From Geobacteraceae bacterium (GTDB lineage Bacteria; Desulfobacterota; Desulfuromonadia; Geobacterales; Geobacteraceae), in NCBI GenBank assembly GCA_012797715.1, contig JAAZOO010000126.1, positions 1-6,940 on the forward strand: a DNA stretch of 6,940 nt. The letters are read 5' to 3'. This document shows, piece after piece, positions 1-5,815 of this stretch. The notes beneath the pieces were generated by a model that was given only the letters and a program-made list of their open reading frames with translations, did not search any database and had not been told where the DNA came from. Position 1 is the first letter of the stretch, and every line of letters begins with the position of its first letter. The position numbers and the translations under genes are program-made.

Positions 1-9
1 TGGCCCCTT

Positions 10-41
10 AACAGAAAGAGGCATCGAACCTCGATGCCTCT
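10..41 (-). terminator. Intrinsic terminator after tRNA-Val
   Basis: Read on the minus strand, this is a perfect 11-bp stem (positions 41-31 pairing with 27-17) closed by a 3-nt loop, followed at once by a T-rich stretch (TTCTGTT). It lies 30 bases past the CCA end of the tRNA and most likely ends the tRNA transcript and any read-through from the sdh run. The plus-strand side of the hairpin is followed by GTCCTTGG and lacks a T-run, so it looks one-directional. The T-tract is short and interrupted, so efficiency is uncertain. Confidence 0.65.
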
Positions 42-71
42 GTCCTTGGTTTGACCTTGGCGAATTCCAAA

Positions 72-146
72 TGGTAGGCGCGGGCGGTTTCGAACCGCCG
101 ACCCCTAGCGTGTCGAGCTAGTGCTCTACCCCTGAGCTACGCGCCT
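72..146 (-). tRNA. tRNA-Val (anticodon GAC)
   Basis: The minus strand folds into a complete cloverleaf. The 7-bp acceptor stem starts with A1-U72 and is followed by discriminator A73 and an encoded CCA. The D stem is GCTC/GAGC. The anticodon stem is CTAGC/GCTAG with the 7-nt loop TCGACAC, followed by a 5-nt variable region, and the T stem is GGCGG/CCGCC with loop TTCGAAA. The loop centres on GAC, which reads valine codons GUC and GUU. A35, C36 and A73 are known valine identity elements and all are present. The short variable arm rules out serine, which the offset reading CGA would suggest. Position 33 is C instead of the near-universal U. The gene follows the glycosyltransferase by 42 bases, with its own promoter before it and a terminator after it. 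Confidence 0.93.
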
Positions 147-163
147 TCATGAAAAGCAGAGTG

Positions 164-192
164 TTTTTACCAAGTTGTTCCTCATTTGTCAA
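164..192 (-). promoter_or_regulatory. Sigma70-type promoter of tRNA-Val
   Basis: On the minus strand a consensus -35 box TTGACA (192 to 187) is followed by a 17-nt spacer and the -10 box TAAAAA (169 to 164), which matches TATAAT at four of six positions. Initiation would fall near 157, leaving a leader of about ten bases before the tRNA 5' end at 146. The -35 box contains the TGA stop codon (191 to 189) of the upstream glycosyltransferase, so the promoter is embedded in the end of that gene. A strong promoter of this form is usual for stable RNA genes. It is a sequence match only; no start site is measured. Confidence 0.7.
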
Positions 193-1304
193 GGAATTTG
201 TTCACTTCTACGGTTTTTTTCCCAGGGGACACTTTTCAGGAGGTCCAGCACCGCGTTTGCCACTTCATCAATTCCGATATCCGACAGGCAGCGTGCCCCG
301 TTTTTGCATCGCGGCGTATAGCCGAATTTTGTGCAGGGTGAGCAGTCAAGGTGCCGGTTGAGAACGATATGGTGCACACCCCGGGGTGCCCACTTGTTTT
401 CGATCCCCGGACCGAATAGAGAAACTGTCGGCACATCCAGTGCCTCGGCTATATGGAGGACACCCGAATCTCCAGACACCAGAACACGGGATTTGCTCAA
501 TACAGCCGCGGTTTCTGCAAGAGAGGTGCATCCCGCCAGATTCAGACCGATGCCTCCAGCGGTGATCTTTTCACCCGCCTCTGCATCTCCCCTTCCTCCT
601 ACGACCACGACGGCTACTCCGCCGCTGTGAAGTCGCATCGCAAGCTCACGGAAATTTTCGGTTCCCCACCGCCTCTCCGGGATGCTGGCCCCGGGGAACA
701 GGGTGACAAACGGACGATCGGAATAGGCTGCAATCTTGTCGACAGCAGCATCTACCGCTCTTTCCGGAACGGTGAGAAACGGCCCGGAGCTCCCGAGACT
801 ATCGGTAATTCCGAGAGGTTCGAGAAGCGAGAAAAAACTGGATTTTTCATATGTTTCGTGGGAATAGGAAACGGTATGGGTAAACATCCTTTTCCGTTGA
901 TTGGTCGCGTAGCCTATCAGCACAGGAGCCCTCGTCATACGGGCGATAATTGCAGAGAGACGGTGCCATTGTTCGGTATCGATGACAATATCGTACGTGC
1001 TGCGCAGGGCCCCTGCCAGCTCCCGGAGAGAGTCGTAACAAAAGGTGCGATCCACGGCCCGACACAAGGAAAAGATGGCCGAGTTTCGCTTTTCCGCAAG
1101 GATAGTGATGCTGCCGTCCGGATACTTCTCCTTCAACGCGGCAATGGCCGGAAGAAGGTGCACGGCGTCTCCGATGCCTCCGGGCCGGATGAAGAGAATG
1201 CTCTTCGGTTGGGGAAGCGGTTTCACTTCCGGTTTCCGAATCAGATGGATAAGCACTGTACCGAACAGTCGATCCAATGACTTCAGCAGGCGAATCTTCA
1301 CCAT
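189..1304 (-). CDS. Glycosyltransferase family 9 protein, LPS heptosyltransferase-like
   Basis: This 371-residue protein belongs to glycosyltransferase family 9, whose characterised members transfer heptose from ADP-heptose to the lipopolysaccharide core at the cytoplasmic face of the inner membrane. The N-terminal half has the family motif RPGGIGDAVHLLPAIAAL (residues 40-57), with the conserved acidic residue at D46. The C-terminal GT-B half has LFPGAS (202-207), a GG loop near 236 and SGDSGVLHIAEAL (277-289) leading into LFGP, the usual nucleotide-sugar site. A cysteine cluster near the end (C321, C324, C333, C339) also occurs in family members. The start at 1304 is chosen because AGGAG lies seven bases upstream; a longer reading frame to 1394 would run into the preceding gene and lacks support. 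The ribosome-binding site adjoins the stop codon of the Cas6-like gene, implying translational coupling. Acceptor and exact sugar cannot be told from sequence. Confidence 0.9.
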   Translation of the reverse strand: MVKIRLLKSLDRLFGTVLIHLIRKPEVKPLPQPKSILFIRPGGIGDAVHLLPAIAALKEKYPDGSITILAEKRNSAIFSLCRAVDRTFCYDSLRELAGALRSTYDIVIDTEQWHRLSAIIARMTRAPVLIGYATNQRKRMFTHTVSYSHETYEKSSFFSLLEPLGITDSLGSSGPFLTVPERAVDAAVDKIAAYSDRPFVTLFPGASIPERRWGTENFRELAMRLHSGGVAVVVVGGRGDAEAGEKITAGGIGLNLAGCTSLAETAAVLSKSRVLVSGDSGVLHIAEALDVPTVSLFGPGIENKWAPRGVHHIVLNRHLDCSPCTKFGYTPRCKNGARCLSDIGIDEVANAVLDLLKSVPWEKNRRSEQIP

Positions 1305-1314
1305 TGCAGCTCTC

Positions 1315-2235
1315 CTACCCTTCCGGGAACGGAAACAGTTCATACCGTCCGAGCCCGAATGCGCATCCTTTTCCGCATGAGAAGTACTCGCCAAGAAGCA
1401 GCGCAGGGAAGAAATCCGTCAGATCGCCGCACAGGAGAACGGAACCTAGGATTCCTTCCAATGAGCCCCGTTTCCATAATTCCCACTGCATGCACTTGTC
1501 ATCCAGAATGACGGTTTCGCTCATGCGTGCCAGCCGCGGAAAGTCCATCTCCATGGAGCTTCCATAATAATAATAGGCGAGTGAGGAAATACGTCGCAAA
1601 AGTGTGCGAAAAAAAGGAGAGAAGGTAAAGCAACGAAGAAAGCCGCCATCCTGGGAGATACGCATGGGTGTCACGAAACGCAGACCTACCCGGCCGGACG
1701 GGAGGGTATTCAGGGCAATCAGGTCATCCGCGGAAATGGTCGAAAGCCCTTCGGGAGACGCGGACCGTTTTTCCCACCGTACAGGAGTCCGAAATCCCGA
1801 ACATCCCTCGGATTCGACAGTGAGAATCTCGACAGGATGATAGCCGATTCCCGTTTCCGACCGGAACATTTGTATCACGGCATTCCGGAAATCCGACAGG
1901 TAGTTCATGGCGCTGCCCACAACTACAAGCCCGAGCTCCACAATCAGGGGTCTGGCACACGGGCAGGGGAGAAGAGGAATGTGGAAAACGAACGGAAGCG
2001 GCGGCTTCTGGTGACGTTTGCGCGCCACAGGATCCTGTGCAAGTTCCTGTGCGAAGACAGCGTGGAAGGGACAGTCTGGGCGACCAGTGCAGCATGCGCA
2101 GTCGCCGTTCGAACGGCACACCGTGTCCCGGAACACTTGGCGGAAACGGTATTTCAGGGAGAAAAGGGCGAACGGATCCCCACATTCCGAAGGAAGTCGG
2201 AGGGTAAAAACGATCTTGGTGAAAACAAGGTCCAC
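1315..2235 (-). CDS. Solo Cas6-like RAMP-superfamily protein
   Basis: This 306-residue protein resembles the Cas6-type family found in CRISPR loci and as solo genes (Pfam PF10040 architecture, recognised by eye). An N-terminal ferredoxin-like strand (TKIVFTLRL) leads to a basic helix with conserved arginines (residues 28-36) and a cysteine cluster C40, C46, C48, C49, C55. A middle RAMP segment follows (PLIVELGLVVVGSAMNYL, 96-113), and the C-terminus has the glycine-rich signature GKGCAFGLGRYEL (288-300). Family members with known activity cut CRISPR precursor RNA, but no repeat array or other cas gene lies in the window, so the role is unknown. The start is a GTG at 2235, preceded by a G-rich Shine-Dalgarno-like run five bases upstream. 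An upstream in-frame ATG lies inside sdhB and would add a non-homologous stretch. The gene sits 92 bases after sdhB and 10 before the glycosyltransferase. Confidence 0.78.
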   Translation of the reverse strand: MDLVFTKIVFTLRLPSECGDPFALFSLKYRFRQVFRDTVCRSNGDCACCTGRPDCPFHAVFAQELAQDPVARKRHQKPPLPFVFHIPLLPCPCARPLIVELGLVVVGSAMNYLSDFRNAVIQMFRSETGIGYHPVEILTVESEGCSGFRTPVRWEKRSASPEGLSTISADDLIALNTLPSGRVGLRFVTPMRISQDGGFLRCFTFSPFFRTLLRRISSLAYYYYGSSMEMDFPRLARMSETVILDDKCMQWELWKRGSLEGILGSVLLCGDLTDFFPALLLGEYFSCGKGCAFGLGRYELFPFPEG

Positions 2236-2327
2236 CGCCGCCCCCTTTCCAGGCCCTTCCGACAGCTCATTCTCTCCCCAAGACCAGACCTCCCGGAGGG
2301 ACCGGTACGGAACAGGCCGGAATACCC

Positions 2328-3077
2328 CTACTTCTTCAGCATGCCGAAGATACCGTACAGGTTCACGTCCTTGTTGAGTTCGGCCAGTGTCTTGGTTAGA
2401 GGCACCTCTTTGGGACAGACCTTCACGCAGTTCTGCGCGTTGCCGCATTCGGCGATGCCACCCTCACCCATGAGAATTTCCAGCCGTTCTTCCCGGCTCA
2501 TGTCACCGGTTGGATGAATGTTGAAGAGTCTCACCTGGGCAATGGGAGACGGGCCCATGAAAGTCGAACGGGAATTGTACTGAGGACAGGCCTCCATGCA
2601 ACAGCCGCAGGTCATGCATTTTGCGAGGCGGTACCCTTCCTCCTGATCCTTCGGCGCAAGGCGCGGCCCTTCTCCCATGTCGTGCGTGCCGTCAATGGGT
2701 ATCCAGGCGTTTACCTTTTTCAGCGCATCGAACATTTTCGATCTGTCAACGTGGAGATCCCGAACTACGGGAAACTTGGTGAGCGGCTCCAGCGTAAGGT
2801 CGGTTCCGTGTTTTTCGACAAGAGCAGAGCATGCTTGGCAAACGGATCCGTTTATTATCATGGTGCAGGCCCCGCAGATTTCCTCCATGCAGTTGCATTC
2901 CCATACCACCGGCGTTGTTTTCTCTCCGCGCGCGTTTACCGGGTTCTTCCGTATTTCCATGAGAACGGAGATTACGTTATGGCCGGGCTCATAGGGGACG
3001 GCAAATTCCTCCCAGTACGGAACAGAGTTCGGTGTATCCTGGCGTTTTATCCTGAGGCGAATCATTTTTTCCGCCAT
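2328..3077 (-). CDS. sdhB: Succinate dehydrogenase/fumarate reductase iron-sulfur subunit
   Basis: This 249-residue protein is the electron-transfer subunit of complex II, passing electrons between the FAD of SdhA and the membrane haems and quinone. The N-terminal plant-type ferredoxin domain holds C63, C68, C71 and C83 for the [2Fe-2S] cluster. The C-terminal domain has CMTCGCCMEACP (C154, C157, C160, C164), later joined by C211, C217 and C221 before a proline, giving the [4Fe-4S] and [3Fe-4S] clusters. The sequence follows the Bacillus-type SdhB closely, for example ALKKVNAWIPIDGT (118-131) and FMGPSPIAQVRLFN (173-186). Extra cysteines occur at C61, C80 and C159. The start at 3077 has AAGGAGGG eight bases upstream, and only one base separates it from the sdhA stop, which suggests coupled translation. 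A longer frame to 3203 is rejected because it overlaps sdhA and lacks homology. Confidence 0.96.
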   Translation of the reverse strand: MAEKMIRLRIKRQDTPNSVPYWEEFAVPYEPGHNVISVLMEIRKNPVNARGEKTTPVVWECNCMEEICGACTMIINGSVCQACSALVEKHGTDLTLEPLTKFPVVRDLHVDRSKMFDALKKVNAWIPIDGTHDMGEGPRLAPKDQEEGYRLAKCMTCGCCMEACPQYNSRSTFMGPSPIAQVRLFNIHPTGDMSREERLEILMGEGGIAECGNAQNCVKVCPKEVPLTKTLAELNKDVNLYGIFGMLKK

Positions 3078-3078
3078 G

Positions 3079-4854
3079 CTAGTTTCCCTCCTTCCTGGCT
3101 GAAGACTGCTTTTCCACGTTGTAGACCCTTTGACGGGGTGCGATGAAACGGAGGTCCACTTCCTCATAGGAGATGCGCGGCCCTTCCGGGGTATATTGGG
3201 CAATGGTTGTCTTCAGGAAATTGGCATCGTCGCGCTCCGGGAATTCCGGCTTGTAGTGGGCGCCCCGTGACTCGTTCCGCATCAAGGCACCGACCGTAAT
3301 CACCCGGGCCAGATCCAGCATGTGACGAAGCTGGCGGACAAACTGCGCTGCCTGATTGGCGGTCCCCCGTGCGCTGTCCAGGACTCCGACGGTGTTCCAT
3401 CTCTCTTGAAGTTCCTGCAGCTTTTCGTCCGTTGCCCGCAGTCGCTCATTATAGCGTACTACGGTCACGTTTTCGGTCATCAGTTCTCCCATCTCCTGCG
3501 CCAGGCGATAGGGGTTCTCCGGCCCGTTCATCCTGCATATGGCGGCGAAAACATCTTCCTGGCGTCGCTGCTCCCTCTCGAAGCAATCCCTGCTCACGTC
3601 TGCGGCACCAGTTTTCAGGCCGTTGGCGAAGCGAACGGCGGCCGGTCCCGCGACCGTTCCGGAATAGATGCAGGAGAGGAGCGCATTGGCTCCCAGGCGA
3701 TTGGCACCGTGGTACTGATAGTCACATTCGCCCACGGCAAAAAGTCCCGGAATATTGGTCATATGTTCGTAGTCGACCCAGATCCCACCCATGGAGTAAT
3801 GGACACCCGGGAAGACCTTCATGGGGAATTTTCGGGGGTCTTCGCCGGCAAATTTCTCGTATATCTCCAGGATGCCGCCCAGCTTGCGATCCAGGTAATC
3901 GGGCGGCAGGTGGGTCAGGTCCAGGTACACCTGGTTCTTGCCGTCTATTCCCAGTTTCTCGTCTACACAGACATGGAATATCTCGCGAGTTGCGATATCG
4001 CGGGGGACCAGGTTCCCGTACGCGGGATACTTCTCTTCCAGGAAATACCATGGTTTTCCGTCCTTGATGGTCCAGATTCGTCCACCCTCTCCCCGTGCTG
4101 ATTCCGACATGAGGCGCAGCTTGTCGATCCCCTGAATTGCCGTGGGATGCACCTGGATGAACTCCCCATTTGCGTATCGGACTCCCTGGGAATAGAGTGT
4201 TGCGGCGGCAGCTCCGGTATTGATGGCCGAGTTTGTAGACTTGCCGAAAATCACTCCCGGCCCTCCGGTGGCCATAATCACAGCGTCGGCGGCAAAGGTC
4301 CGTATCTCCATGGTGCGCATATCCATGGCGGATATTCCCCGGCAGATACCGTCATCATCGATGACCGCGCCGAGGAAGTCCCAGAACTCGTACTTCACAA
4401 CCTTGCCCGCTACTTCGAAACGACGTACTTGCTCATCAAGGGCGTACAGGAGCTGCTGACCGGTGGTGGCCCCGGCAAATGCGGTGCGCCGGTATTTCGC
4501 GCCGCCAAAGGCCCGGAAATCAAGGTTTCCTTCCGGTGTACGGTTAAACATGACCCCCATGCGATCCATCAGCTTGATGATTGCCGGAGCCGCATGGCAC
4601 ATGTTACGTACCGGTGTCTGGTTTGCAAGAAAATCGCCCCCGTATACGGTGTCGTCAAAATGTTCATCAGGCGAATCGCCTTCGCGGGTGGGCTGGACAC
4701 AGCCGTTGATTCCCCCTTGGGCGCACACGGAATGGGACCGGCGAACCGGGACCAGGGAGAATAGATCCACGCGGTGTCCTGCTTCGGCAACCTTGACCGC
4801 CGACATGAGACCGGAAAGACCGCCTCCCACGATTATTATTCTTCTTTTGCTCAT
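3079..4854 (-). CDS. sdhA: Succinate dehydrogenase/fumarate reductase flavoprotein subunit
   Basis: This 591-residue protein is the catalytic subunit that interconverts succinate and fumarate on the cytoplasmic side of the membrane. The N-terminal dinucleotide fold has GGGLSGL (residues 10-16). H41 in RRSHSVCAQGG is the expected covalent FAD attachment site. Active-site elements are H236 (QVHPTA), ESARGEGGR (251-259), R285 in VPRD (the proton-shuttle arginine), H352 in HYSMGG and R386 in GANRLGAN. Length and sequence fit the roughly 585-residue Bacillus type better than longer fumarate reductases. Two in-frame ATGs lie close together. The second (4854) is chosen because AGGAG lies seven bases before it but only one base before the first (4860). 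It follows sdhC by 33 bases and is nearly contiguous with sdhB. The direction favoured in the cell cannot be told from sequence. Confidence 0.97.
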   Translation of the reverse strand: MSKRRIIIVGGGLSGLMSAVKVAEAGHRVDLFSLVPVRRSHSVCAQGGINGCVQPTREGDSPDEHFDDTVYGGDFLANQTPVRNMCHAAPAIIKLMDRMGVMFNRTPEGNLDFRAFGGAKYRRTAFAGATTGQQLLYALDEQVRRFEVAGKVVKYEFWDFLGAVIDDDGICRGISAMDMRTMEIRTFAADAVIMATGGPGVIFGKSTNSAINTGAAAATLYSQGVRYANGEFIQVHPTAIQGIDKLRLMSESARGEGGRIWTIKDGKPWYFLEEKYPAYGNLVPRDIATREIFHVCVDEKLGIDGKNQVYLDLTHLPPDYLDRKLGGILEIYEKFAGEDPRKFPMKVFPGVHYSMGGIWVDYEHMTNIPGLFAVGECDYQYHGANRLGANALLSCIYSGTVAGPAAVRFANGLKTGAADVSRDCFEREQRRQEDVFAAICRMNGPENPYRLAQEMGELMTENVTVVRYNERLRATDEKLQELQERWNTVGVLDSARGTANQAAQFVRQLRHMLDLARVITVGALMRNESRGAHYKPEFPERDDANFLKTTIAQYTPEGPRISYEEVDLRFIAPRQRVYNVEKQSSARKEGN

Positions 4855-4867
4855 TAACATACTCCTG

Positions 4868-4884
4868 ACCCGGCAGCGCCGGAA
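4868..4884 (-). promoter_or_regulatory. Small GC-rich hairpin between sdhC and sdhA
   Basis: In the sdhC-sdhA gap a stem of five G-C pairs (CCGGC/GCCGG, 4882-4878 with 4874-4870) encloses a 3-nt loop. It ends three bases before the AGGAG ribosome-binding site of sdhA (4866-4862). There is no T-run, so it is not a terminator. It could tune initiation at sdhA or protect mRNA ends. It is short enough to arise by chance. Confidence 0.35.
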
Positions 4885-4887
4885 AGA

Positions 4888-5505
4888 TTATAGAAAATAA
4901 CTGAGCGCCGCAAGGCCGAAAACCGCCATCCCCGCTGAAACGGCAACGCAGATTTTGCTTAGAGCCCTCTGGGTTTTTTCGCCGATTGCGATGCCCCAGG
5001 TAATTAGAAATCCGAAAAGACCGTTTCCCAGGTGGTAGGAGGCTGAGACAATTCCGAGAACGTAGAAAACCAGAATCAGAGGATTTTCCAGACTCCTCTG
5101 GACAAGCTCGAAACTGACATGCTCGCCCGTTATTAATCCGGAGATGCGGGTGGCGTACACATGGTAAATGATAAAGGAGAATGCTGCCACGCCGGTTAGC
5201 CGTTGCAGCAGGTACATCCAGTTCCTAGCATACCCGAATCGCAAGACGTTGGCCTGCCCCGTATATACGATGTAGAGGCCGTACAGGGCATGGAACAGAA
5301 TGGGAACCCAGATAAGGGAAATTTCTATCAGGAGGATGTAGGGGAGTCCCATGAAAAACTCTACCTTGGAGTTGTAGACTTCGGGGCCGAACATGGCAAA
5401 ACTGTTGGTGAAGAAGTGCTCCAGCAGAAAGACGCCGATGGGAAGCACCCCCGTCAGGGAATGGATGCGGCGGAGATAAAATGAATACATGCGTTTTGTC
5501 GCCAA
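4888..5505 (-). CDS. sdhC: Succinate dehydrogenase cytochrome b558 subunit (dihaem anchor)
   Basis: This 205-residue integral membrane protein anchors SdhAB and carries electrons to or from menaquinone. It has five hydrophobic segments, at about residues 17-37, 55-81, 100-122, 141-165 and 184-205. Histidines H30, H72, H115 and H158 sit in successive helices and match the four axial haem ligands of the Bacillus subtilis dihaem cytochrome, with H15 in RRIHSLTG. Other family motifs are RNWMYLLQRLTG (94-105) and the SxxxHxxNGL-type segment near 155-163. A single anchor subunit with two haems places the complex in the type B class. The start at 5505 is a TTG with AGGAG ten bases upstream. The alternative ATG at residue 6 would be 25 bases from that site, and family proteins have a short extension here. 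It is the first gene of the sdhCAB run. Confidence 0.95.
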   Translation of the reverse strand: MATKRMYSFYLRRIHSLTGVLPIGVFLLEHFFTNSFAMFGPEVYNSKVEFFMGLPYILLIEISLIWVPILFHALYGLYIVYTGQANVLRFGYARNWMYLLQRLTGVAAFSFIIYHVYATRISGLITGEHVSFELVQRSLENPLILVFYVLGIVSASYHLGNGLFGFLITWGIAIGEKTQRALSKICVAVSAGMAVFGLAALSYFL

Positions 5506-5581
5506 GGGAAATATTCTCCTCTCTATGGTGGGTTCTTGATTCCGCTTCGGACAGGCAAAGCCGTCTCACCGATTGAAATCC

Positions 5582-5610
5582 AGTATCACAATTCTGTGGA
5601 ATTCATCGGA
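5582..5610 (-). promoter_or_regulatory. Candidate promoter of sdhCAB
   Basis: Read on the minus strand, TGTGATACT (5590 to 5582) resembles an extended -10 element: TG, one base, then GATACT, which matches TATAAT at four of six positions. The hexamer 17 bases upstream, TCCGAT (5610 to 5605), is a poor -35. T-tracts immediately upstream (5611-5635) could act like an UP element and compensate. The resulting leader would be about 70 bases. This is a weak pattern match. Confidence 0.3.
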
Positions 5611-5635
5611 CGAAAAAATCGGCGCGAAAAAAATC
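5611..5635. repeat. Tandem A-tract direct repeat
   Basis: Two units, CGAAAAAATC (5611-5620) and CGAAAAAAATC (5625-5635), start 14 bases apart and are joined by GGCG. Runs of six and seven adenines at this spacing can bend DNA, though they are not in perfect helical phase. On the minus strand they lie just upstream of the candidate sdhC promoter. Confidence 0.6.
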
Positions 5636-5703
5636 AGGGGGATGGGAACGCAGCGGCAGAAAACAGATAACGGCTAAAGGATGTCCGCGCCTCTCACAAC
5701 GTG

Positions 5704-5732
5704 TTGCTTTTCCGCGGTCTATCTGGTAATAA
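5704..5732 (+). promoter_or_regulatory. Candidate promoter of tgt
   Basis: TTGCTT (5704-5709) and TAATAA (5727-5732) are separated by 17 bases on the plus strand, about 85 bases before the tgt start codon. The -35 matches the consensus at three or four positions and the -10 at about half, so this is only the best of several weak candidates. Confidence 0.25.
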
Positions 5733-5815
5733 AGGCGGGTCCGCAAACGCAAGTTTTGAAAAATACCAACAAACTCCGGATTTTGTCAACCTCGGATTTC
5801 AGAAAGAATACTACC

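Larger units (their letters stand above)
5506..5815. other. Divergent intergenic region between sdhC and tgt
   Basis: These 310 bases separate two divergent genes, hold no convincing coding frame, and must contain the promoters of both. Visible elements are the sdhC ribosome-binding site (5516-5520), a possible extended -10 element toward sdhC, two near-identical A-tract units (5611-5635), a short inverted repeat ATTC-TGTG-GAAT (about 5592-5603), and a weak candidate promoter toward tgt (5704-5732). I find no tRNA, riboswitch or terminator fold here. Confidence 0.8.

Noticed and set aside
17..41. Possible second tRNA fragment, since the minus strand contains GGTTCGAT resembling a T-arm
   Set aside because: The bases form an 11-bp perfect hairpin with a 3-nt loop, unlike a 5-bp T stem with a 7-nt loop. 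No acceptor, D or anticodon arm is present, and a T-rich run follows.
72..146. Reading the anticodon as CGA (serine) by shifting the loop one base
   Set aside because: That shift would restore U33 but breaks the 5-bp anticodon stem, and serine tRNAs have a long variable arm that is absent here.
453..1280. Long plus-strand open frame of 275 residues
   Set aside because: It is antisense to the well-supported GT9 gene, has no recognisable domain, and its composition is that of a shadow frame.
1564..1575. Four tandem ATA units inside the Cas6-like gene as a phase-variable microsatellite
   Set aside because: It encodes four tyrosines (residues 221-224); unit changes of three bases would stay in frame, and four copies is too few to suggest slippage control.
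2236..2327. Possible terminator between sdhB and the Cas6-like gene (GC-rich, partly palindromic CCTCCGGGAGG)
   Set aside because: The palindrome leaves almost no loop and no T-run follows, so read-through is more likely.
2236..2448. N-terminal extension of the Cas6-like frame back to an ATG at 2448, giving 377 residues
   Set aside because: The extra stretch overlaps the sdhB coding region, reads as low-quality shadow sequence, and the family-like N-terminus begins right after the GTG at 2235.
4147..4764. Plus-strand open frame of 205 residues
   Set aside because: It is antisense to the conserved core of sdhA, with no family motif or ribosome-binding site.
5783..5812. TTGTCA with AATACT at 18-bp spacing as the tgt promoter
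   Set aside because: Initiation would fall inside the tgt start codon region, leaving no leader, and the next in-frame ATG would remove conserved N-terminal residues.
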